Shown piece after piece: positions 46,421 through 59,696 of a stretch of 64,000 nt of DNA; positions within the stretch are counted from its first letter, which is position 1, and each line of letters opens with the position of its first letter. Under the pieces are notes generated by a model. It had not been told where the DNA came from. It was given only the letters and a program-made list of their open reading frames with translations, and did not search any database. The DNA comes from Neoconidiobolus thromboides FSU 785. Taxonomy: Eukaryota; Entomophthoromycota; Entomophthoromycetes; Entomophthorales; Neoconidiobolaceae. The translations under genes and the position numbers were made by a program. The stretch is from positions 1-64,000 of the forward strand of contig MU626262.1 of the NCBI GenBank assembly GCA_025603075.1, in the 5' to 3' direction.

Positions 46421-47494
46421 TTAAACTGATAAATATTCCCTAGAATTATTAATTTTAATCTAATAATTTACTCTACAACAATTATAATAAAGGATTATAC
46501 TAAAAACCAGTATGCTAGTATTATCTAAGTATAAACATATGGGGGATACATTTTTTTGTTTATGAATTTTACTAACAGTCTTTCTGCTCAAATAGCACTT
46601 AAGAATGGAAAAAGTAATGAAATCAAAATACATCCCCATATTTCTAATATGCCTCTAAATTTTATGGATTATATTATAATAATCATCTTTATAACTTTTT
46701 ATTATAAACTCAACTTTTAAGAAGTTATTGAAATTCATTTATTTTCTGAGATTTTAATTCAATTGATACAACTTTTTTTATAAATACATATATTCTAGTT
46801 TTTAATATTATAATTGTTTGTTGAATATTATTGATTTTATTAAATCATTTTTAATGCAGTTATGTCATTTAAAGTTAGGCTATTTTATAAATAAAATAGT
46901 AAGTATTAATATCAAAAAATACAATTTTTTAAAGTTAATTGAATTTTTAAGTACATTAAAATATTAATATACTTAAACGATTTAAAATCAGTATACTCAT
47001 TGTATTTGTTTTCTATTCCTATTATGATTATAATAATATAGTTACTTTTTCAGTATCTAGTAAATTAGTTTTAAGAAAGAGGTTTCAGTATTAGAACTTT
47101 TCCCAGTAAAAACAAATCCGCAAAAATAAAACATTAAGAAATTCTTAAGCCCCTCACTTAATAACTCATTCAGAATTTACTTTTGTTTATATGCTAAATT
47201 TAGTGCTATTTCTCCTTATTGTTAAATTAAGATAAAAGCTTCCCTTATTTACTATCAATAGTTTAAATAGTTCAATATTCAAAAAATATTTATCTACATA
47301 AAAACTTCAAATTTATATTAATTTATCACTAACCAATGGTTAAAACGATAACAAACAAGCTTTAAAATTGAACTAGGACAATAAAACGAAGAATATAACT
47401 TTATATTGAACTCAGAAAAACCGAAAAAAATAAAAAGGGACACTTTTTTAATATTAAGGATGCTGAATACAAAACATAAAAAAAAACGAAAACT
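46421..47494. other. Intergenic with one MITE-like copy
   Basis: Contains the element at 46537-46641. The remainder is AT-rich and unrecognised. Confidence 0.5.
46537..46641 (+). mobile_element. MITE-like element, copy 14
   Basis: ATATGGGGGATACATTTTTT left, GAATTTTACTAACAGTCTTT and CTGCTCAAATAGCACTTAA core, ACATCCCCATAT right. 117 bases from tRNA-Ser copy 2. Confidence 0.8.
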
Positions 47495-49239
47495 CTATCT
47501 ACCACAAAATGGAAACAGTTTACCCCAACATGATGTTTTACTTTCTTCATTTTGATCCATATGTGAAGTCGTAAATGGATTCTGTGATTTATTTAAGGGT
47601 GTCGATGTCAATGCAGCAGAATTCATCGGGGTTGCTTGATAGGCACTTGCTTCATTATTTACTTGATAAGATTCCCTACCTTCCATTGGATATTTATTTG
47701 ACACTTCAAACCTAGGTGATATTGGGCTAGAGACCACATTAGGTAATTGATTGATAGGCTTAGGACTAAATGCACTGGTATTATTGCCGCTGGGACCACG
47801 TTGTAAACTTGGTCTGGGGGTATTAATATCGGTATGTTTAGAGACATTCGAAGTAGCACCAATTAATAAGCTTTCATTTTGAGCATTTAAAAGTTTTGAA
47901 GTACCTAATGTAGCTTGTCTGGTTAATTTGTCACCTGAATTAATATTGGATGCTCTATTGATCTTAGTCTCACTCATCTTACCCTTTAATAACATCCAAT
48001 CATATACACCATCATCTAACTCATTACTATTACTCAACACCCTTTCAAATAAATTTATTAACTGATCGTATTCAGGTGTTTCTTCAAACCCTAATTTTCT
48101 GACATAGGTTAAATAAGTTGCAAACTCTTCTGGAAATCCTCGACATAACTCTTCAATTCCTGTTGTTTGTTTCTTTTCTCCAATCTTTTCATACTTTTGT
48201 TTATTTGTAGCTGCTTTTAATCCTTGCCATGGGAGCGATCCTCGTAAAAAGTACATAAAGACATGCCCTAAAGATTCAAGATCATCTCGACGCGATTGTT
48301 CTATTTAAATCTTAATATTCAATTTCATCAACTTATACCCTTTCTTACCTCGTCCTAAATGGGTATTGATACTCATGTATCTAGCAGTGCCACTTAGACT
48401 TTTTCTTTCTCTGTACGGGATGTGCTGCTTTGTTTTTGGATCTCTATAAAACTTAGCCATACCGAAATCAATCATAAACACCATATTAGCATTTGGTGTA
48501 GAGGGATGACCAATCATGAAATTGTCCGGTTTAATATCCCGATAAATTAAACTTTTTTCATGAACTGATTGAACGCGTGCTATCTGGATAAAATATTGAA
48601 TTAATTGAATAGAGTTAATTGGACAAAGTTGTAATTACCATATTCTTAGCCAACATAGCCACCGTTTTAATACTAAATTTGCGTTGGCATAAGTCAAATA
48701 AATCTTCTAAACTTTTTCCTAATAGATCAATGCAAAGTAAATTGTGTTGCCCCTCAGTCCCAAAGTAGTACACTGCTGGGATACCCTCTATTTGAATGTA
48801 AAGTTAATAAATACTGGTCTTTATTATTTATAAATTTAAATATTACCAGTTCCCTGAAGTATTTTATAGGTTCTATATTCGTCTTTTAATTGCGGGGCAT
48901 CAGATTTTTTGGATTCCTAATAACAAAAATCAGTTTATCACTTCATTTTTAACAGTAATGTTATAAATTACAAACTTGATCGCTACAGGTTGGTTATTTA
49001 ACATATTTACCCCTATAATATCAAAGTTAGAATGACATCAAAATGAAAAAGATCTCGATAGTATCATACTATCAACTGGATAGTCACCTACCTTCATAGA
49101 TCACTCCAAAACTACCCTCCCCAATCTTTTTACCCACTCTATAGTGAACACCTATGATGTTTGGTGAGCCCATCCCCATCGCTGAAGAAGCACCCAAGTT
49201 GGCTATCGTATGGTTATTACTCTGTCGATTTACTGGCAT
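47495..49239 (-). CDS. Casein kinase 1, membrane-type (YCK-like)
   Basis: About six exons, about 470 residues. N-terminus [16 protein letters not shown]; the kinase domain opens [20 protein letters not shown] (Gly-rich loop), then QPVAIKFESKKS (VAIK lysine), [13 protein letters not shown] (HRD-equivalent YRDIKPDN), [14 protein letters not shown] (DFG), and [19 protein letters not shown], the CK1-specific activation segment. The main C-terminal exon contains [20 protein letters not shown]. The tail is Ser/Asn/Pro-rich and ends with two cysteines ([11 protein letters not shown]), resembling the palmitoylated C-termini of yeast Yck1-3. This suggests plasma- or vacuolar-membrane attachment. Confidence 0.92.
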
Positions 49240-50550
49240 TTTGTCTTATATGAGTTAAGGTTAAATTATTAACTAATTCAAGGCGGTCGTAGTAATAAAA
49301 AAATAATTATATCAAACTGAGAGTAATGAAAGTGGTAGATTATAGTATTATAGTGTAAAGTATATAATAAAAGTATAATAAACGTAAATAATATTGGCTA
49401 AAAGTAAACGTCAATTGTATTAGTAGTAGTATTAATTGAGCTATTGATGTCAGTGTATAATTCGTAGTGAATTATTTTAAGTTTGGTTGACTACTTTTAA
49501 AAAAAGGGGAGTTGAAATTATAATTTTTATAAAAATGGATCGCTTATTTAATAGCTTAAAATAGAATTAATCTTAAAGAGATAAGGGGACTTTTTACAAT
49601 TTTTAAAATAAAATCATAAAATCACTTATTAAATTCTTTAAAAAATATCAAAATGTTAAAATTAGAATAGGAAAGTTTATGATATTATTATAATGAAATA
49701 ACAAAGAATATTGACGGTTAGCTTCCAAATTTAACTATTTTGAGTAATGGATCTTTATGTGTTTAATCTGTTGAAGAGCTGAATGTTTACCTAGTTATAA
49801 AAACAAACTCAATATCATTGGTTAATTATCCTTGGTTTCTCCATTTTTATTAAAATAAAGTGTAAGGAGGAATTTACTATTACCCAGTATTAAATTATAT
49901 TCAATATTTAAAGTTTGCTAATTAAAGTTTTATGAGCTATTTATCATCATATTTGATGTAAGTTTAAGTTTATTTTTCAAATGTTGATCTAAATACTTTT
50001 TTAATCAAGCTTTTTTAAAGCTATTTAACATAAGCTATTGTAGTTTATTAAGTTGAAATAGTAAAATTAAAATTTAGAAATCATAATCAAATTTTAAAAG
50101 TACTATGATAAAGACTATACTTTAAAATAAGGTAATGGTGGAGTCATCTTTAATTAAGTATTATAAAGTATTAATTAGCTTTAATTTTTGTACCATACAC
50201 AAAATTAGTCCCAAAGTTAAATTAATTTTAATTTCAAATATTAATAGTAAGCACATATTTTAAAAAAATGTAATAAACCAAATATATAAAATCTAATATC
50301 ACATTCATTGTTATAACTACTACCAATTCATTTAAAAGCGCATTGATTCTACTATATTAATAAATTTTCAAAACGCCAAAGTTATAAAAAATCAAGTAAG
50401 AACAAACAAGCAGCAATAAATTAAAATAAAGCCACCAATCAAGCGAAAGCCTATAAGGGAGGCAGGTGGCTTGTTGCACAGGTCAAAAACTAAGTGCCAA
50501 GTGACAAAATATCTTAGTTTAATTAAATAACACAAATTAATATAAAAAAC
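49240..50550. other. Intergenic between divergent kinase and transporter genes
   Basis: 1.3 kb holding both promoters. A GC-richer island near 50440-50510 stands out but matches no RNA or motif I know. No frame supported. Confidence 0.5.
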
Positions 50551-52697
50551 ATGTCGAAAGAAAAAGAGATATTAAAAAAGAGAGGTAAGAAAAAGATGTC
50601 AGAAAAACAAGATGACATCGAACTCGTGGAGTTGATCGCAAGTGAAGATAAAGAAAAAGAGATCTCTATTAAAGGAAAGCCAGACGATACTTGGAACATC
50701 ATCTTATTAATAATCTTATGTAAATTTATTTATTTCCGTAAAAATCAAAGCTCATGACTAACTACTATTCAGACTTACTACAAGGTATACCTGGAGGTTT
50801 AGCCATGGGTTCTTTACCTTACCTACTGAAAGAAAGACTCAGTTATGGAGAGATTGCTCTATTTAGTTTAATAGCATATCCCTACTCATTAAAATTATTA
50901 TGGTCCCCAATTGTGGATTCATTATATATTAAGAGCATTGGGCGTCGTAAGACATGGATAATTCCAATTCAATTTTTCACTGCTTTCCTACTCTATTGGT
51001 TAGGTAATTATACTCAGGGATTATTAGATGGGGTAAGCTTTTGTTATTTCATGTAATAGAAATAAGTTGATTTGGATTAATATTAGGCCAATATGAACAT
51101 TAGCTCTCTTACAATGTTATACGCAATTCTGATCTTTTTTGCAGCGACTCAAGGTAATTTTGATGAGTTAACCAGTTTGAATATTTGGTTTATATTATAT
51201 ACTAGATATTGCTGTTGATGGCTGGGCATTGACTTTATTATCAGAAGAAAACTTAAGCTATGCTTCAACTTGTCAAACTATTGGGTTAAATACCGGATAT
51301 TTTATGTCATTTACCATCTTTTTGGCTTTGAATTCTGCGGAGTTCAGGTAATATTAATATACTTAGTATATAGAAACAGAGTATTTTATTTATTTTTAGT
51401 AATAAGTTCATCCGTACTGTACCCAGCGATGTTGGTGTCTTATCTATTTCTTCGTATCTTTCTTTTTGGGCTGTTGTGTATGTAATTGTCACTTTCATTT
51501 TATTTTTCAAGCATGAAGTAAGGATCTATATACTACTATCTCAAATTAAATTTTAATTTTACTATCAATCAGGAAAATGAAAAAGAAAGCGATGAAATGA
51601 ACGTAACCGAAACATATAAAAAAATGCTTGAGGTCCTTAAATTACCACGTAAATATCTCTCACATAACGATTATATATTCACTAAATCATAATTTAAAAT
51701 AGAAATCCAAAAGTTGATGGTAATTTTATTGATAAGTAAGATAGGATACATCTGTAATGATGCGGTGACTGGACTAAAGATGATTGAAATGGGTTTTAAA
51801 AAAGAAGATTTGGCTTCCATTGTGTTAATCGACTTCCCTATTCAAATGGTTGTAGGCTATTATGCTGCCAAACAATCAAATGGACCCAGACCCTTGAGAC
51901 CAGTAAGTTTATTTGTCATAGTACAATACAGCATAAATGTGTTTACTATTTATTCAGTGGCTATACGCTTCCTTTGCGCGTCTCCTTCTTTCCTTTTTAT
52001 CCATGTTCGTAGTTTACGGTTTTCCTAAAGATGGTGTAACTGGGACATATATCTTCATCGTTATTTTATCCGGAGTAGTTACTTCTTTTACATCGTAATT
52101 TTATTTTTATTATTAGATCATTATTACTTACTTTGTATCTTAATAGTACCGTACAATTTGTAGGAATCTGTGCCTTTTTCAATCAAATTGCAGATCCTTA
52201 TATTGGGGGTACTTATATGACTGTAGGTTATTTATTGTATTTATTTTAAAATTGTTTTATTTTACCAATTATTATTTAGTTATTAAATACAATCTCAAAC
52301 TTGGGTGGCACTTGGCCTAAATTTTTTATATTAGAGGCAGTGGAATACTTTAGCAAAGCTGAGTGTTCAGTAAGGGATGTTTCTGGTCAAAGTAAGGCTA
52401 TCTCTTAATTTTTTTATTTGCTTAATTTATCTTTTACTTTTATAGTACTCTCATGCGTTAAGGAGGAAGGTAAAAAGCAATGTACTGCTCTGAACGGGAC
52501 ATGTACTTTAATTACAGATGGATATTATTTGGTAAATACAGTAACATGTATTTTAGCTTTATTCATTTGGGTCTTCTTCATTATAAGGCAAATCAAACAG
52601 TTAGAAGGTAAACAACTCATTTCAAACCCAAAATTTAAATTAATTAATATTTCAACTAGTTATCCCACCTTCTGAATGGAAAATTCGTAAAGATTAA
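50551..52697 (+). CDS. Acetyl-CoA transporter of the ER membrane (SLC33A1/AT-1 family)
   Basis: About ten exons, about 540 residues. A charged cytosolic N-terminus (MSKEKEILKKRGKKK) leads into YLLQGIPGGLAMGSLPYLLK, the family signature of TM1-2. KLLWSPIVDSLYIKSIGRRK follows, with the GRRKTW loop. Exon 3/4 give FFAATQDIAVDGWALTLLSE. CNDAVTGLKMIEMGFKKEDL, VVGYYAAKQSNGPRP, FFNQIADPYIGGTYMT and TISNLGGTWPKFF complete the conserved series. The last exon ends PPSEWKIRKD. The family imports acetyl-CoA into the ER lumen for protein and sugar acetylation. Exon joins were set by frame and homology. Confidence 0.9.
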
Positions 52698-52788
52698 ACG
52701 ATATAATTAGATATTATAAAATAAAATAAAAATATATAAAACTTTATTACTTATTACTACTATTATATTTAAAATCTTATGTTATTCT

Positions 52789-53322
52789 TTATCCTTCCTG
52801 ATAAAGATGTACATTGCTATCAAAATACTCTTTAGCGAGTTTATGGTTCATTACGTTGGCTTGAAACATTGTATCGATCAAATCTCCAACAAATGGAATA
52901 ATACCAATAAAGAAGTCCAAAAATACATTAAATAACATTCTAAAAACAACTGCATAAGGTAGCCCTAATCCCGTAAAAGCCAAGTATACCTGAAATAAAG
53001 CTAGCATCAAAGTTATAGGGTCACCAACCCATGGTATGAGGCCAATAATTGCATCTAAGCCAATAGGTATCGGAAAAGGATTAAAACTAAAGTTATCTAA
53101 GGTTTCTGACAGCTTCTTAACTCTTTTTAAGCTCTGTTTAGCAGCACTTCGTTTAATGGTAGATGGATGTTTACGTTCAAATATCTTAAAAACAACTTCT
53201 GGTTTTACTTTAAAATTATTCCCGTTTCTACCTCCCTTTCTGGTCCTTCTACGTGTGTTGTTGCTACTCTCATATTGGTACTCATTTTCCGAGTCTGAAT
53301 CTAATACTTCAATCTTTACCAT
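52789..53322 (-). CDS. DUF4112 membrane protein
   Basis: Single exon, 177 residues. Residues 1-45 are basic and hydrophilic (RRRTRKGGRNG). Residues about 85-165 form the DUF4112 domain: FPIPIGLDAIIGLIPWVGDP, LMLALFQVYLAFTGLGLPYA and FFIGIIPFVGDLIDTMFQAN, with the paired G-x-IP-[WF]-VGD turns that define it and two or three hydrophobic segments. The family is widespread in bacteria and fungi and has no assigned biochemical role (yeast PRM10-region proteins excluded). Start is the only ATG before the basic region; the stop is about 90 bases from the convergent transporter. Confidence 0.8.
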   Translation of the reverse strand: MVKIEVLDSDSENEYQYESSNNTRRRTRKGGRNGNNFKVKPEVVFKIFERKHPSTIKRSAAKQSLKRVKKLSETLDNFSFNPFPIPIGLDAIIGLIPWVGDPITLMLALFQVYLAFTGLGLPYAVVFRMLFNVFLDFFIGIIPFVGDLIDTMFQANVMNHKLAKEYFDSNVHLYQEG

Positions 53323-54701
53323 ATTTTATAAATAAAAAAGTTATAAAGGTGAAGTTTTTTCATGTCATTTATACTTTTTGATTTAACTTAGCCAAACATA
53401 AAAATTAGGTCATAATTTAAAATGACATTGGAAAGGGGTTGGAATTTCTATATTTGGAGAAACTGCTAATATTTTTTTGCATTTAAATGATTTAGATGAG
53501 GTTGAGTAAATTTGAGATGAAATTTAAAGTTAACTATTGATTGGCATAAACAAAATATTTGGTTATAAATAATCAAAGTTTGGAATATGATAGATGAATT
53601 GAGTATAGCTTATAATTTTCTTGTGTAGCATCATTGTTTATACAGCATTTTCAATTCAGCTTTACTAAGTTGGTTTTTGACAGAACCAAAACCAATAAGC
53701 CAGATTTTACAAACTGGTAGCATCAAAGGCAGCCCAGTAAAATTAGATTAGAGGTGCTATAATAGATAGCGATCTTTAAAAAAAAACCATAGCTCCACTC
53801 ACCCTTAAACCTAGAGTTTGAACTAACAAAATATAAGACTATTTGCTGTTCGAATCATTATTTACCAAGATGATTTTAATATTAACAAGCATTGAAAAAA
53901 TAGTAGTAAATTCAAAACAATAACCTTGAGAATTCTTTTTCAATAAAAATTGTAATCAAATTAGTAAAACAGTCAATGTCACGATATACTAATTTCAGAT
54001 GAGTTTTCTATAAACAAAATTTTATATCATATAACGATATTTACAACCGAAATTATTAATGGATAATATATGTTCAACAAAAATGACCTCTAAGTTTCAT
54101 TCATATATTTATTAAAACTAGCATAAACTGGTTCATTTAACTAAAACTTTGAAATTCTATTCAGAATTTGACTGGAATCAGTATCCATTTATCCCTACAT
54201 TTTTGGGCAGGAATTAATTTATTATGAACAATTTGTTACTATGGGTTGAAAATTTTAGCATGGCCTCGATTAAAATGAGCTTATAGTGAAAGAACGCGGT
54301 ATTTTCAGTGACTAATAAGAAAGTGTTATTTTTTATTTTGATTCGTGTTTAGAGAACAATCATAATCAAGACTCTAAAATAAGTCATTTTAGTTATAAGT
54401 CAATAATTGGAAAGTAAATAAATTGTATTTTACAATCATTTTTCATGTTTAAGCAAATTACCAAATATAGTATTGCGGGCTCATCTTCAGCCGTCAATTC
54501 CAAAACTCGAAAAACACATTAACACAAAGAACATTTTTTGATTGGCTAAATAATAACGTATCAAAATTTGACGAATCAAAGGAATCCATTTTCAAACCAA
54601 TGCTCCAGAAAAAAAACATACGATAATTTAAACTCAAAAGCTATAAATAGCCGAAAAACTAAACTCTAAATCACAAAGTTTTTCAACAAAACAAACCAAG
54701 A
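53323..54701. other. Intergenic, ERG6 promoter side
   Basis: 1.4 kb between divergent genes. TATA box at 54642-54650. No other feature recognised. Confidence 0.5.
54642..54650 (+). promoter_or_regulatory. TATA box, ERG6
   Basis: TATAAATAG, a consensus match in a locally less AT-rich context, 60 bases upstream of the ATG. Confidence 0.5.
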
Positions 54702-56001
54702 ATGAGCAACCATCAAGCAGATATTGAAGGAGCAAAAAAACTCCATGGAAGCGTCAGCAGCAGCCAAACATTCTTTGAAAAGGTAGCTAATAAAGATAAG
54801 GCATTGGCTTCGGAAATCGCTGATGAATACAGGAGTTTCTGGGACAGCCGTAGAACTGGAGAAGAAGATGAGAAAAACTTGGAAAAGAGAGCTACCAATT
54901 ACACCAAATTGGTTAATGCTTACTACAATTTATCTACCGACCTTTATGAAGTAAGAGTGTTTATTTATTTTAGTAGTTTTTATTTAACTGATCTTTTTAG
55001 TATGGTTGGGGAACTTCTTTCCATTTCGCTCGTATGTATAAAGGTGAAAGCTTATTCCAATCTATTGCCCGTCACCAACACTTCCTTGCTTCAAAGTTAC
55101 GTCTTGCTGAAGGCATGAAAGTATTGGTAAGTTGCACAAGATCCAATAATAGACTCTGACTAATCACATGAATTAGGATGTGGGCTGTGGTGTTGGTGGA
55201 CCAGCTCGTGAAATGATCCAGTTTTCTGGAGCACATGTAACTCATTTCAACAATAATGCTTATCAACTTGAAAGAGCAGCCAGTTATGCCGCTGCTGCTG
55301 GTATCTCTGATTTATGTGCTTTTATTAAAGGTGATTTTATGAATATGGAAATCCCAGATAACACATTTGATGGAGCTTATGCTATTGAGGCTACTTGTCA
55401 TGCACCTAAACTTGCTGGGGTATATGGAGAAATGTTTCGCGTCGTAAAACCAGGAGGTAGAGTTGCTTTGTATGAGTGGTGTATGACCGATAAATATGAT
55501 GAAGCTAACCCAGAACATAAGCGTATTTCTCTTGGTATTGAGGTAATCAAATATGAATATAAATATCTCATTTTTTTATATTTTTAAAGGAGGGCGATGG
55601 TATTGCTAAATTGTTCACTTGTGATGAAGCCTTAGAAGCCTTTAAATCCGTTGGCTTTGAAGTTGAGTACTCTAAAGATATTACTCAATTTACAGGTAAT
55701 GATATCCCATGGTATGTACCATTAGAAGGACGTATTTCAGATGGTATTATGGGATTCTTCCGTACTAAATTCGGAAAATCAGTCACTCATCGTCTTGTAA
55801 GCTATATTATCATATTCAATTGTAAATTTATTAATTTAAATTTAATAGGTTGGCGTTTTAGAATCAATTGGAATAGCACCAAAAGGTACATCTCATATGT
55901 CAGAGGTACTTTCAGTTGCTCAAGATCATTTGATTGAGGGAGCTAAATTAGGTATCTTTACTCCTATGTTTATGTTAGTTGGTCGTAAACCAGAAAATTA
56001 A
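54702..56001 (+). CDS. ERG6: Sterol 24-C-methyltransferase (Erg6)
   Basis: Five exons, about 370 residues. Exon 1 ends YYNLSTDLYE, spliced to YGWGTSFHFARMYKGES, the substrate-recognition YEYGWG motif. DVGCGVGGPAREMIQFSGA is the SAM-binding motif I; IKGDFMNMEIPDNTFDGAYA, IEATCHAPKLAGVYGEMFRV and VKPGGRVALYEWCMTDKYDE follow as in all Erg6 proteins. The C-terminus is IFTPMFMLVGRKPEN. It adds the C-24 methyl to zymosterol on the way to ergosterol. One oddity: the usually invariant GLNNNDYQ is HFNNNAYQ here. Confidence 0.96.
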
Positions 56002-56516
56002 TATTTTTAACTAATCGAAATTTTAAAATAAAATCTTTATCTATTTATACTGTTTTATCTTATTTTGTTGGTTTTTTACACTAAAACCTTTTAAGCATTA
56101 AGACATTATTTATTTTTGAGCTAGTCATTAAGATTTGTTCGAATTAAATGTTAAATGATGATAAGATATTCAGAAGTAAATATTCTTAGGTATGGTAGTC
56201 TTATACCTCTGAACCTTTTATTTTCATATAAATATTATCATGCTTATACCAATGTTCTATTGGAAATCAAATGAAAAAACCTTTTAACTTGTAAAATAGT
56301 GATCTTAAAAATAAGGCCATATGATTGAGTTTAAATATCTAAATTTGTTAGAAAAAATAAAATTAAACCATGTAGGGATGTATTTTAAGAATTTTATTAA
56401 CAATCTTTCCGCTCAAATAATGCTTAAAAAATGGAAAAAGTAATGAAACCAAAAAACATCCTCATATAACATATAATTATTTATTCTAATGCTTCTTTCT
56501 AAAATTTTAGATTAAC
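56002..56516. other. 3' intergenic between ERG6 and EF-G, with one MITE-like copy
   Basis: Convergent gene ends; element at 56370-56467 lies 50 bases from the EF-G stop codon. Confidence 0.5.
56370..56467 (+). mobile_element. MITE-like element, copy 15
   Basis: TGTAGGGATGTATTTTAAGA left (about 8 bases shorter than others), core AATCTTTCCGCTCAAATAAT, right AACATCCTCATAT. Confidence 0.75.
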
Positions 56517-59088
56517 TTATGCTTTACCTTCAGACTTTTTCTTAGCATAATCTTTAACCATATCTTCTTGAACATAAGGTGGGACTGGGGAGTGCTCAAA
56601 ATACTCCATAGTGAACTCACCTTTGCCTTGGGTAGCTGATCTTAATTCTGTAGAATACCCAAACATGTTATTTAATGGTACGCGACATACGGCTTGGAAA
56701 TAATCTTCTTGTACTTCCGAATCAACAATAGTACCTTTACGTCTGTTGATAGATCCCATTACAGTACCTTGGAACTCTACTGGTGCACTGATTTCTACAG
56801 TCATAATAGGTTCTAATACAACTGGGCTGGTTTTAGGGTAAGCTTCTCTGAAGGCATGGAAGGCGGCAGTTCTGAAGGCTAATTCTGAGGAATCTACAGA
56901 GTGAGCAAGACCATCTTCAAGTACTACTTTAACACCTTTAACTCTATGGCCAATCAAAGGACCCTTTTCTAAAGCATCTTGGAAACCCTTATCTACAGCT
57001 GGTATATAATTTTGTGGGATAGTACCACCTACTACTTGATCTAAGAATTGGAATTCAGGTACAGTACTATCTTCATCTTCAGCATTCTCAAACTCAGTTG
57101 GATCAATGGGCTCAATATAACCAATAACACGACCAAACTGTCCAGAACCACCGGTTTGTTTCTTATGAGTATAGTTAAACTCTGCTTTTTGAGTGATTGT
57201 TTCTCTAAATGCTACTTGGGGTTTTCCGGTCACACAATCGACTCCATACTCTCTCTTTAATCTTTCGACATAAATGTCCAAGTGTAATTCTCCCATACCT
57301 GAAATAATGGTTTCTTTGCTTTCAGCATCTAAATGAACTCTAAATGTGGGATCTTCTTTTTGGAATCTATTTAAGGCCTTGGAGAAAGAGCCTGTATCTT
57401 TAGTTTTTGGCGTTAACGATAGTGATATTACTGGGTCTGGTACAAACATTGATGTCTATTATAAAAAATTATTATTGAAAATATGTCATAATACAATATT
57501 TAGCTATTACCATTGAAAGGTTGACTTTACCATCAGTAAAAGTATCCCCAGAAGCACATTCAATACCAAATAATGCACAAATTTCACCGGCACCTACTCT
57601 ATCAACGTCCTAAATAAAAAATATTAGTGTTGAATTACTTTTTGATTTTATGTCATAATAATCTACTTACCTCCATTTCATTTGAATGCATTCTCACTAA
57701 TCTGGCAATCTTGATCTTTTTACCAGTTTTGATATGAGTGACATTGGTTCCTTTAACAAGCTCTCCTTGATAAACACGGACATAGGTTAATTGACCATAT
57801 TTTCCTTCTTCTAGTTTGAAAGCAAGACCAACGAAGTTATTATTCGAGTAAGGTACTAAATCAACTACAGCTTCTTGATTTTTGAGATCCAAGGCAGTAT
57901 TTTTAACCTCAAATGGTTTAGGTAAAAATTTAACGACACCATCCAATAAAGTTTGGATACCTTTATCTTTAATGGCACTACCCATCATTACAGGTGTAAA
58001 TTTCAATGCCAAAGTAGCCCTTCTGATAGCCAACGACAATTGTTCAGAAGTTGGTTCTTCTTCCATTAAAAACAATTCAGCTATTTCATCATCCACATTG
58101 GCCAAATTTTCAATTAATTCCATACGTTTGATCTTTGCTTTTTCCATTAAATCTTGTGGTATCTCTTTAGTAACAATATCTGAACCTCTGTAGCCTTCGT
58201 TATAGATAGCTTTCATTTCAATGAGATCAATCACACCAGCAAACTTATCTTCGGTGCCAATAGGAATTTGAAGTGCTGCTGATGGGATCTTTAATTTTGC
58301 TCGGATCTGTTCCACAATACGGTCTGGATTAGCACCTGCACGATCCATCTTATTAATAAATGATATTCTTGGTACATTGTATCTTTTCATTTGCCTATCT
58401 ACAGTGATAGTTTGGGATTGTACTCCAGATACTGAACATAATACTAATACTGCACCATCTAATACTCTCAATGCTCTTTCAACTTCAATAGTGAAGTCAA
58501 CATGGCCTAGAAGTAGATTTTAATCAACTGGTTAATGATTTTGACTTAAATAACTTACCAGGGGTATCAATAATGTTCAAATTGGTTTCATTCCATTTAC
58601 AATAAGTGGCAGCAGATTGAATGGTGATTCCCTTTTCTCTTTCTAACTCCATAGAATCCATCTTTGCCCCAACGTTATCTTTACCACGTACTTCATGAAT
58701 CTCCTTGATTCTGCCGGTGTAAAATAAAACACGCTCAGTTAAAGTGGTTTTTCCACTGTCTATATGTGCTGAAATACCGATATTTCTTAAGCGATTTAGA
58801 CGTAACTAATAGGAAAAATTAAGTGAATTAGAATATAAAGTGTAATCTTTTTACCCAATCTTTTTCTTCAACACCTTCTGGGGGAGCAGAAATATTTAAA
58901 GAAGGGGAATATGAGGCTGAATAGTTACGAATGGGATTGAATTTATAAATTGAATTAAAATTGTTAGTCATGCTATTGACCTTTTGAGCCTCATTGTAGA
59001 AATTGAGATTGATAACTCTCTTTCCTATTGGATTCGATCTCTTTGAGATGGCTCTTAATGATAGACTGCTTAATCTTCTTAAACTCAT
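56517..59088 (-). CDS. MEF1: Mitochondrial elongation factor G (mEF-G1)
   Basis: About five exons, about 780 residues. Residues 1-50 are Arg/Ser-rich with no acidic residues early on ([20 protein letters not shown]), a typical mitochondrial presequence. [18 protein letters not shown] is the P-loop (AHIDSGKT), [11 protein letters not shown] switch [19 protein letters not shown] switch II (DTPGH) and [12 protein letters not shown] the NKMD guanine motif. Domain IV-V markers are [20 protein letters not shown] and [11 protein letters not shown]. The C-terminus is KKKSEGKA. It drives ribosomal translocation in mitochondrial protein synthesis. Confidence 0.95.
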
Positions 59089-59696
59089 AGTTTCTATATT
59101 CCCTTCTTTTTTCTATTTCTATTATGTTTTCAAAAAAAAGATAACTTAGTTATTTTGATTTTTTTTAATTTCTAGCTTCGAACTTTTCCCCAAAAATCGA
59201 GTTTTTTGTTGAATTTTATTGGTTAAATTTTATTTGGCTTTCTAATGAAATCAAGCTTTTTTCATATTAAAATGAAAATTAAATATTAAATATTATGCCC
59301 AACAATAGCTAATTATATTACATAAAATTTACATTGCTTTAATGTTCATATAACTATAGATTTTTGATTGATGAGTTGTACATTATTTTAAAGTAAAATA
59401 CTATCTTATACTACTCAAAAAAGGATAAACTAATACCGATCAATATTATTCTCATTAAATTATATAAGTTACTTTATTGATAATTAAATACTTTTAATGA
59501 AATGTTGATGTGCATTAAAATGACCATGATTGTATGACTGTAATTTAAAATAAAAATATGAGAGGAAATATTATTGAAAAAGGAATAACTCACACTAAAA
59601 TTTAAGAAGTACTATATGTTTAAATATTTTTCTTTACGACATTTTAACTAATATAAAAAATCCCTTTAATTGTATTGAATTTATGAAATTCAAAAT
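59089..59696. other. Intergenic upstream of mEF-G
   Basis: AT-rich, no gene or repeat seen. Confidence 0.4.

Noticed and set aside
50551-52697. Several small membrane-protein genes in this stretch
   Set aside because: Removing short introns joins them into one acetyl-CoA transporter with all family motifs in order.
57048-58193. Forward frames opposite the EF-G gene (57048-57260, 57882-58193)
   Set aside because: Antisense shadows of highly conserved EF-G exons.
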